From Telopea speciosissima (Eukaryota > Streptophyta > Magnoliopsida > Proteales > Proteaceae): a stretch of 64,000 nucleotides of DNA. Positions 59,701 to 64,000 of this stretch are shown here, piece after piece (position 1 is the stretch's first letter; every line of letters starts with the position of its first letter). The translations under genes were made by a program, and so were the position numbers. The notes below the pieces were generated by a model. That model searched no databases. It saw only the letters and a program-made list of their open reading frames with translations, and was not told the DNA's origin. Location: assembly GCF_018873765.1 (NCBI RefSeq), contig NC_057916.1:10124001-10188000 (forward strand), written 5' to 3'.

Positions 59701-60276
59701 GCATCCCCACAGGCTACCATTTGCAGCTACCATTTTAATACATTTTCATGTTGATCTGGTGCGATAACCATTTCCTTGTTTGCTGCAGTAGGCAGGGTTC
59801 TACTAGGGAACAGGAGTGTGTGCCTTAAAATCTAATTGTAGTCCAACTTTTCATTGTTACTGTGATTGTCATCTCTCTCTCTCTCTCATATTTGTCTGGG
59901 TGAGCGAGTGACTGTTCTTCTTCTCTTTTCTTCCTTTCCTCTCTGCCCTTGCCAAATGACTTAGTTTTTTTGGTAAGACCTGGACAAATGATTTTGACTT
60001 CATCATCTTCAGGAATGAGAAACAAGATGAGCTTTGCACTCCTTCTGGACAAGGTATAAAAGAAGGCACTTATGATGGTTTCAGTGAAACACAGACAGAA
60101 TCTCAGGTCTGTGATCATGGTCATCTGATATTGATATTGATGGCATTCTTTGCTGAATCTTTCCATGATGATGGTTTAACTGTATTTTGTAAATGCAGGT
60201 TGTTGGGTATGAAGAAGATTTGTCAGGCCGACAAATGATAATTGATAGAGTTCGTACTCGAAGTAGCATGACTTAA
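29778..60276 (+). CDS. MEI1: MEI1/TopBP1-like multi-BRCT DNA-repair protein
   Basis: Exons: 29778-29972, 30074-30116, 30218-30339, 34732-34839, 36214-36358, 36462-36553, 37447-37540, 37668-38157, 44894-45036, 45222-45559, 46277-46441, 56960-57250, 57492-57839, 58053-58097, 58254-58339, 60013-60106, 60199-60276. All phases agree and give about 958 residues with no stop, close to the roughly 970 I recall for Arabidopsis MEI1. The N-terminus has FKGANVFMSRNLVPPEIFD. BRCT units lie near residues 98-185 (NQCW), 196-290 (CTHLVSD...RKWVDQS), 395-480 (LTHIVVGTP...SWLEDC) and 545-790 (SSHWIRSCLEDG; KVTHLIC...EWICECV), some degenerate. The C-terminus ends GYEEDLSGRQMLIDRV-like, then RTRSSMT. BRCT repeats bind phosphoproteins in replication-checkpoint and meiotic repair. 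Exon 14 and the 5' edges of exons 10, 11 and 15 are the least certain. Introns 3, 8 and 11 are swollen by transposons; intron 6 is AT-AC. Confidence 0.9.
30994..32251 (-). pseudogene. LINE reverse transcriptase, broken
   Basis: The fingers/palm start has MPHEWRKSIVVPTYKNKGDI, NKYRGIKLVSHMMKLWERV and ENQFGFMPGRSTIEAIFLLR (31814-32251). The catalytic FADD box is at about 31528-31560 (MLFADDIVLMDET). The C-terminal segment with ILYGAECWAVKKHHIDKL and MLRWMCGKTMKDKVRNEHIR is at 30994-31275. Motif order is that of plant RTE LINEs. Frames differ between the pieces. Confidence 0.85.
32781..33620 (-). pseudogene. LINE AP-endonuclease domain, broken
   Basis: The minus-strand frames include IISAYAPQVGL, GGDLNGHAGRDRRGYEGVHR and GERNEEAISVLDFA (33051-33434), then YTSGQNSSQIDFFLPR (32781-33044). 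These are the apurinic-endonuclease motifs that nick target DNA: SAYAPQ, GDLNGH, and SQIDFF in place of the usual S-x-I-D. A stop and a frameshift separate them. Confidence 0.8.
36554..37446 (+). other. U12-type AT-AC intron (MEI1 intron 6)
   Basis: The intron begins ATATCCTTTT directly after the codon for the D of THLVSD. It ends TCCTTAAC-ATACTTAC directly before GTTCCCGAAGGTGAC. ATATCCTT is the U12 AT-AC donor consensus and TCCTTAAC (37431-37438) is the perfect U12 branch-site consensus, about nine bases from the AC acceptor. Using these ends joins the BRCT reading frame in phase 0 (THLVSD-VPEGDKYKVARKW). No GT-AG choice does this as well. Confidence 0.85.
36902..37046. repeat. MITE-like segment, AGTTGTCAAGGCG family
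   Basis: It starts TAGTTGTCAAGGCG and ends CGCTGTGACAACTGA, giving imperfect terminal inverted repeats around a GC-rich, GCCTAGGCG-type body. It lies inside the AT-AC intron. Related copies are at 40652-41032 and 55884-56508. No target duplication found here. Confidence 0.5.
38460..38780. repeat. Simple GAAACTGGTC-type repeat region
   Basis: Short imperfect repeats of GGTCGAAACT / GGTTGAAACT run through this part of intron 8. A similar GAAAC-rich block occurs at 37085-37235. Non-coding. Confidence 0.5.
40085..43412 (-). mobile_element. copia fragment, gag to start of RT, in MEI1 intron 8
   Basis: Minus-strand copia coding remnant without LTRs. In order from right to left it has a Gag core (about 42850-43410, with the zinc-knuckle remnant near 42720), protease DSGATDHMTSM (42160-42585), integrase zinc segment VMLWHQRLGHPSF and the core start IIHFNVWGPAPTT (41612-42007), integrase tail KLDP-ALKC-FLGYS (about 40560-40625), and the pre-RT spacer RKGK..SCTNPIVKFVSS near 40110-40165. 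It has several stops. The integrase is interrupted by a 381-bp MITE at 40652-41032. The right end is cut off by another copia LTR at 43413. Confidence 0.75.
40652..41032. mobile_element. hAT-like MITE inside copia integrase
   Basis: Perfect 12-bp terminal inverted repeats CATAGTTGTCAA / TTGACAACTATG bound a 381-bp non-coding body. The 8-bp target duplication AACATAGC lies at 40644-40651 and 41033-41040. Removing the insert plus one duplication restores the integrase reading of the host element (Y-V-H-I-R-K-S). An 8-bp duplication points to the hAT superfamily. Confidence 0.8.
43413..44120 (+). mobile_element. Deleted + strand copia: LTR, primer site, RT/RNase H scrap
   Basis: An LTR-like stretch from TGTTAGAG (43413) to about 43687 is followed by ACTTGGTATTAGA, a decayed tRNA-Met primer site. 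After a 122-bp tandem repeat come remnants of late RT and RNase H at 43890-44120: MDPHQKF-like, then TRPDISF-like, QFMQSPK-like and RILKYLEGSPGK. Everything between is deleted. No 3' LTR is seen. Confidence 0.6.
43592..43835 (+). repeat. 122-bp tandem duplication
   Basis: 43592-43713 is repeated at 43714-43835, covering the LTR end and primer-binding site. The two units are almost identical over CT-rich sequence. Confidence 0.85.
44150..44472 (-). mobile_element. RTE LINE 3' remnant interrupted by a solo LTR
   Basis: 44150-44178 and 44373-44472 together match the 3' end of the LINE at 30758 (GGGTCGGCTACA, then CCAATCAG and CATACTACGAACAAGACC-like sequence). They are separated by a 189-bp LTR. 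Confidence 0.65.
44179..44367 (-). repeat. Solo LTR of the 719-4036 copia family
   Basis: Begins TGTTAGCTGAACAGAGAATG and ends CTCAACA, like the LTRs at 719 and 3831. Flanks CCTGC (44174-44178) and CTTGC (44368-44372) are a target duplication with one mismatch. No internal region remains, so the element was removed by LTR recombination. Confidence 0.7.
45643..45895 (+). repeat. 126-bp tandem duplication in MEI1 intron 10
   Basis: Two adjacent copies (45643-45768 and 45769-45895) begin GCATGTTAGCCTGG and differ at about ten sites. Non-coding. Confidence 0.85.
46211..46231 (+). repeat. Poly-C tract before MEI1 exon 11
   Basis: A run of about 20 C ends some 45 bases before the exon 11 acceptor. 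It may act as part of the polypyrimidine tract; it is also prone to length error in sequencing. Confidence 0.7.
47046..47252 (+). repeat. 5' LTR of intron 11 copia element
   Basis: 207 bp, matches 54899-55139 apart from a 22-bp deletion after TGTTAT and smaller changes. Ends GTTGACA. Confidence 0.85.
47790..48955 (+). pseudogene. copia gag and protease start, with stops
   Basis: One frame can be followed from ATG at 47790 to TAG at 48953. It has Gag motifs, a Gly/Arg-rich linker, a CCHC zinc knuckle CHHCGRPGHIQHFC near 48591, and the protease site WIINSGASDHMTS (N in place of the catalytic D) near 48850. At least six internal stops occur, mostly TAG or TAA where copia relatives have Trp or Gln. 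Confidence 0.8.
49016..49276. mobile_element. 261-bp TRIM-like solo LTR nested in copia
   Basis: Begins TGTAACGACCGAACCC and ends GGGGCGTTACA. Flanked by a perfect 5-bp target duplication TTTAT (49011-49015 and 49277-49281). No coding capacity. It contains the segment GCCGATGTGGGAC found in many short plant LTR repeats. Size, ends and duplication fit a solo LTR of a small non-autonomous (TRIM) element. Confidence 0.75.
49282..50947 (+). pseudogene. copia integrase and first part of RT
   Basis: Integrase core: LIHSDVWGPCPVVSTLGYRY and FVDDYSRVTWLYLMK (49520-49846), then LRSDNAKEY and GIIHQSSCASTP. The second half, with VPKSFWADAVLTSCYLINRM and KLDPKSLKCLFVGYSRTQK, is in 49999-50505. The RT spacer IAHRKGVRACTQHP and NEELLALEENQAWDLVPLP lie in 50518-50861. 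The frame then runs ARLVAKGYA*VYEVDYLDT into the nested element at 50953. Stops and frame changes throughout. Confidence 0.85.
50953..53592 (-). mobile_element. Non-autonomous LTR retrotransposon nested in copia RT
   Basis: LTRs 50953-51224 and 53327-53592, TG...CA, about 270 bp and closely similar. Target duplication GATAC at 50948-50952 and 53593-53597. A tRNA-Met primer site read as TGGTATCAGAGC on the minus strand (53315-53326) sets the orientation. The 2.1-kb interior (51225-53314) has no retroviral coding motif on either strand, so it depends on proteins from another element. Two CTCCCCCTCAAG polypurine-type motifs occur at 51225 and about 51314. Removing it and one GATAC restores copia RT across LDT-FSPVAKL. 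Confidence 0.85.
53598..54893 (+). pseudogene. copia RT and RNase H, second part
   Basis: RT continues with LYQLDVKNAFLYGDLTDEVY, LKQSPRAWFGKF and the catalytic YVDD in LVVYVDDIVITGDD (53635-54078). RNase H has EGFSDADWAGSPVDRRSTTS (54130-54510), then SNAESEYRAVA and HERTKHIEVDCHFVREKLQQ (54694-54891). TGA at 54076 and about 54118, TAG at 54508 and TAA at 54664 interrupt it. Confidence 0.85.
54899..55139 (+). repeat. 3' LTR of intron 11 copia element
   Basis: 241 bp, begins TGTTATCGAG and ends GTTGACA; directly followed by the GCCTG target duplication. Confidence 0.85.
55884..56508. repeat. Longer MITE-like copy, CATAGTTGTCA family
   Basis: Starts CATAGTTGTCAAGAC and ends CATGATAACTATG, inverted ends like the MITE at 40652, with GCCAAGG / CCTTGGC-type inner parts. 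The 625-bp body contains a G-rich run at 55975-56005. No clear target duplication. Confidence 0.45.
56577..56755. repeat. GC-rich MITE with CTGTCTGGGAG inverted ends
   Basis: AACTGTCTGGGAGTG at the left is inverted as GCTCCCAGACAGAGAACA at the right, inside T-rich flanks. The body is GC-rich and non-coding. It lies about 200 bp before MEI1 exon 12. T-rich flanks prevent a clear target-duplication call. Confidence 0.55.
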
Positions 60277-61968
60277 AGTTAGCATAAGAGGAAAAGAAAA
60301 GTAGGGAAACACACAAGTACAGAACATCATAAGAATGTGAATTCAACCTGGGCTTGCCTAGAAAATTAGAATAGAGAACCCAATATCAATGTTCCATCTG
60401 AGCTGACAAGAAGACAATCTCATTGCAAGGTGGAAGTTTTGATGTGATGCTGTTCTCCACAGTACAGTCAGTTTGTAAGTTGTGTCAATTTTTCTCAAGT
60501 GCTCAATAAAGGCTTATGGAGAGGTTTTTCATGCATCTTCTGTAGTTTTAGCAAATGCAAAACAATAGGTAAGCTAGTGAGTAGTGACTGTAACCATGTA
60601 GATTAAACCACTCCAGTAAATTTGTCAAGCATTTATTGAAAATCAAAGCCTTGTACAGTGAATTTTCTGTTGTTTTGTACATACTTTACCTGTAGTTTGA
60701 TCTGTTGTTGAGATCTAAGATCTAGTCAAAACTCATTAGTTTCTATAGCATATGAAATTATCTAGTTGGTAACCGAAATCCAGTGTCTAGCCTCTCAATG
60801 GCTACTATTGTTAATGGGTCACTTTGTCAGCATTTTGCATATTCCTTAAGATAACAAAATAGAAGGTTATATAAACTAATAAACCTACACAATTGATTTT
60901 TCTGAGTTGGAAAAACTGTTACGAAGAGATAACCGTGAATTAAGGAGAGGAGGAGGAAATATTTTTTAATGCAATTCTTTATGAAGAGAATACTTAGGTG
61001 GATTACCTAATAAGATCCTAACTCTTGGTTTGTTTTATATGATAGGGATATTAAGAGATACAATTATGTAGAAGAGAATGAGAAAACTCTCTTCATATTC
61101 ATACAAATCTTTATAAAACGATAACCGTGAATCAAGGAGAAGAAGAGAGAATGTCTCTTAATGCAATTTTTTATGAAGAGAGAATTGTCTCGTATTCATG
61201 CAAAGACATATGTAGAAATTTATCTTTTCATTTTTTAAGCTTTAACCCTTCTTATTGAAGAAACTTTTCAAATTTAAAAGATGGACAGTTTCTCTTCACC
61301 CACGGGGAATGAGATCTCATTCACCAATGGATGGGAGAAGGTGGAAATAGGTATCAAGAGGGTTTTTTGAAACATGCTAAAACCCTAGGAGGGGTTTGTG
61401 AACCCTAGGATGGTAGGTGAACTGTCCTCCATGGTCCTCCATGGGTGATGGAAAACTTTGTCCTTAAAAGATTGTCGCTTCAAATCCAAGAAAGACCATG
61501 TCCTTAAAAGATTGTCCTATTTAGAACCCACATCTCTTTCACATGCTCAACATACGCTTACCATGACATTAGATGAATGATGAATGGATGGGGGTTAAAG
61601 GTCGGAAAGAAACCCCATTACCGTCAACATGAAACGACTTCATCAAAACACAACATCATTCAAGCGGTCATGGGAGTTGATGTGTGGAGATTATCAGTTG
61701 TTGCAAAACACAGGATTTCCTTTTGAAATTTCTTTCTATTCTGTTTTCCACTGATGACTCAATGGTGGGCCTTGGGTCCATGTGAACATTTGTTTTTTTT
61801 TTGATGGAATGTGAACATTTGTTTGTCTAGGACTTAAGCATGGTTAGCATGACATAGAGCTTGGTTGTGAGGAGGTAGAGATCAGAACATATTCCTGATT
61901 GGAACATGAATTCCAGTCAGGATCTTCTTTCATAATTTCATAAAATTTTAGTTGAAGTTAAAAAAATA
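60277..61968. other. MEI1 3' flank and intergenic sequence
   Basis: A possible poly-A signal AATAAA lies near 60505. 60921-60986 and 61119-61185 are direct imperfect repeats sharing GATAACCGTGAAT and TTTATGAAGAGA. I see no gene. Confidence 0.5.
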
Positions 61969-62171
61969 AAAATAAAAGGAAAATTTACATATATCATCCT
62001 TGAGGTTTGACGAAAGGATATTTTCACTCCTCAATTTTGAAAAATTCTGCATACCCCCTGAGGTTTGCAAACGGTAACAAATAAACTCATTCCGTCAATT
62101 CACGACTAACATTGTTAAAAATTAAACTTGAACTAACAGAATTACCCTTACAAAAAAAAAACACCAGCTAC

Positions 62172-62783
62172 TCATCTTCCCCAAAAAAAAACACCAGTAT
62201 CCGTATCAATCCCCCACATCGCGACATTATGAACCATTTTACCCCCCCCAGAGCTATCTCCACACAAGTACACGTGAACCTTAGAGTCCTTCCCGCTCCG
62301 TAGCCATGGCCTGGAGCTTACCCACTTGAGAGCTGCCCATCCATCATCATAAGCACAAGGGTACCGGTTTTCCGGTGCACGGCGGTAGTTTACGGAGACC
62401 ACTACCGCATCACAGATGCCGACGAGTCGCCTGCAAAGAGTGTCGTAGATGGCACTGTTGGCGGAGGAGTGAGCGAAGCTTCCTCCATGGAAGAAGATTA
62501 TGACAGGGACGACATCAGTGCTAAGGGGCTTTTCGAGTTCCATAATGCCCGGCTGAGCTGCATCGGTTGGTGCTGGTCGGTAAACCCGGGTGACGAGACT
62601 GGTGGCTTTGTCGATTACGACGTCGAAAGAGAAGACTCCGTCAACAGGGGTGGTGTTTGCAGGGACTTTACGGTCTAGAAACTCGGCGAGGTGGCGGTTG
62701 AAAGTGCCATCCGGCCGGCGAAGGAGATTGTAAGCAATTTTGAAATTGGAGATGAGGATCCATGTGTTGAGTGGAACAACCGT
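62172..62783 (-). pseudogene. GID1: GID1 gibberellin receptor fragment, truncated
   Basis: The exon starts after a TTTGTAG acceptor at 62784 and reads VVPLNTWILISNFKIAYNLL, then RRPDGTFNRHLAEFLDRKVP, VDGVFSFDVV, and FFHGGSFAHSSANSAIYD with the HGGS oxyanion motif, then VNYRRAPENRYPCAYDDGW and GDSSGG. This matches the second exon of the nuclear gibberellin receptor GID1, a hormone-sensitive-lipase-like protein that binds DELLA repressors. After GDSSGG a C-run frameshift and the transposon end cut it off, so roughly the last 150 residues, including the C-terminal part of the hormone pocket, are lost. The first exon with the start codon is not found. GC content is higher than the surroundings, as expected for a captured gene piece. 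Confidence 0.85.
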
Positions 62784-63432
62784 CTACAAAGATACAGAGA
62801 ATTCGTCAGAAGATTACATGATGGTCATATACAAGAACATCGACAAATGATCACAAGAATTATACTTAAAATCTGCAACTAATTTGAAACCATTTCCAAT
62901 TTTTTCTATTTGGTCGGCAGAAGCAGAAGAGATTCAAGTAATTAAAGAATTGACACTGCAGAAAATGATAAAAATCCTGCGCTGTGAAACCCTAGAACCC
63001 AATCAAGTCAATAAGACATCCACCACAATGATACAGCAGAATCGATATGTAATAATCCCAAATAGAGTACATAATTGGCCAAAATGAACCCAAATCCAGC
63101 TCCAATCCATCAAATCGAATAAGAACCCTAACCAAAATTCCAGAGAAACCCCATAACCCAATTAAGAAGGAACATTATACAGAATAACCAAACCCACACT
63201 TCACAACATGAAACCCACCCAGAATAGAAAAATCGAATACACACAAAACCCATAACTCTCTTTCCTTAAACTCCTCTGCTCTTCTCTTCTCTTTCTCTTT
63301 CTCTTCTACTTAGTTAGCAAGCAAAAACACAAACGCACACATACAGAGGAAGGAGGAACAGGGGAGGGAAGAAAGAAACTATAAAGAAACAGAAGACAAA
63401 TAAAATAAAAGAGGTTTAGCAGGTTGCAACTC

Positions 63433-63466
63433 ATCTTCCCCAGTCGATTTTGGGGAAGATGAGTTT
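63433..63466. repeat. Short palindrome at inner edge of right inverted repeat
   Basis: CTCATCTTCCCC and GGGGAAGATGAG face each other across about 10 bases. The same motif is at the inner edge of the left repeat (about 62170-62182). Confidence 0.7.
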
Positions 63467-63664
63467 CAGGGTTTGTTTTTGTGGTTTTTTTTTTTTTTTG
63501 GGGGTTCTTCTTAAAAGGGTAATTCTGTCAGTTCAAGTCTAATTTTTAACAGTGTTAATCATGAACTGACGAAAGGGGGTATGCAGAATTTTCCAAAACT
63601 AAGAGGTGAAAATATCCTTTCGTCAAATCTCAGGAATGGTATGTGTAAATTTCCTAAAATAAAA

Positions 63665-64000
63665 ACACTCTAACTTAGGGTGTCAATCAATTGGGCCTAA
63701 TCGGTCTTCACCAATTTGAAGTCTTGCACTGTTTCCATTGACTTAAGTAATCAGGTCTCATAGGTAAGACATTGATATATTTCTATTCGGTCGATGGATT
63801 ATCATAATCGCATTTTTAAACAGATTAGAATCGAACTAAATGGATTTAAACAGGTTAATTGAATTATTAATGAATCCGTCTTTAAACCCGACACGTTTAA
63901 TAATCAATTGAATTGATTTCGGACTCCAATCAATCAATTTATGTCGGGCCTATCAATGCAGGCCAACTTTTAACACCCCCTACAACCGACCCTTATCCAT
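63665..64000. other. Intergenic, dispersed-repeat-like
   Basis: AT-rich sequence with GGGTGTCAATCAATT and AATCGG-type motifs that resemble 29060-29150 in inverted form. No gene seen. Confidence 0.35.

Larger units (their letters stand above)
61978..63655. mobile_element. Pack-MULE carrying a GID1 fragment
   Basis: Terminal inverted repeats of about 200 bp (left about 61978-62190, right about 63430-63655) are highly similar over GGAAAATTTACA, TTTGACGAAAGGATATTTTC, TTCTGCATACCCCC and ATCTTCCCC. A 9-bp direct repeat AAAATAAAA at 61969-61977 and 63656-63664 fits a Mutator target duplication, although it is A-rich and could be chance. No transposase is present. Between the repeats is a truncated, intron-bearing GID1 fragment on the minus strand. 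Long inverted repeats, 9-bp duplication and a captured gene piece define a Pack-MULE. Confidence 0.75.

Noticed and set aside
1..64000. tRNA, rRNA or CRISPR arrays
   Set aside because: No tRNA internal boxes with a foldable cloverleaf, no rRNA segments and no regularly spaced repeat arrays were seen.

Overview
The window is nuclear DNA of a flowering plant, most likely a dicot with large introns. The evidence is a nuclear gene for plastid ribosomal protein L3 with a transit peptide, a plant TopBP1-type BRCT gene (MEI1) with GT-AG introns and one AT-AC intron, a GID1 gibberellin-receptor fragment, and many plant Ty1/copia, RTE-LINE and MITE insertions. I cannot name the species; an early-diverging eudicot is only a guess.

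Layout. (1) 1-21 kb is a gene graveyard. Fragments of four unrelated genes, introns included, lie head to tail on the + strand: an EFR3-like exon (116-231), an organellar methionyl-tRNA synthetase exon (two copies), the N-terminal exons of the splicing kinase PRP4K (three partial copies), and two exons of an ABCC transporter with a stop in Walker A. A tandem duplication of about 4 kb, plus a partial third copy, explains the repeats. A deleted copia element (719-4036), a decayed longer copia element (10839-16523) and a 2.6-kb solo LTR (18109-20689) are inserted, each with a 5-bp target duplication. (2) 21.4-22.4 kb holds an intact two-exon gene for chloroplast ribosomal protein L3. (3) 22.4-29.6 kb is intergenic, with no gene I can support.

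(4) 29,778-60,276 is one 17-exon gene, the MEI1/TopBP1 homologue. It reads as an open frame of about 958 codons across 30.5 kb. Most of its length is transposon-filled introns: an RTE LINE with 13-bp target duplications in intron 3; copia, MITE, LINE and solo-LTR fragments in intron 8; and in intron 11 a copia element that itself carries a 2.6-kb non-autonomous LTR element and a 261-bp TRIM-like element. Intron 6 has U12-type AT-AC splice signals. (5) 60.3-64 kb is intergenic apart from a 1.68-kb element (61978-63655) with about 200-bp terminal inverted repeats enclosing a truncated antisense GID1 fragment, i.e. a Pack-MULE.

The functional content is therefore two genes, plastid L3 and MEI1. 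The rest is mobile DNA and captured or decayed gene pieces, with several insertions datable relative to one another by nesting.
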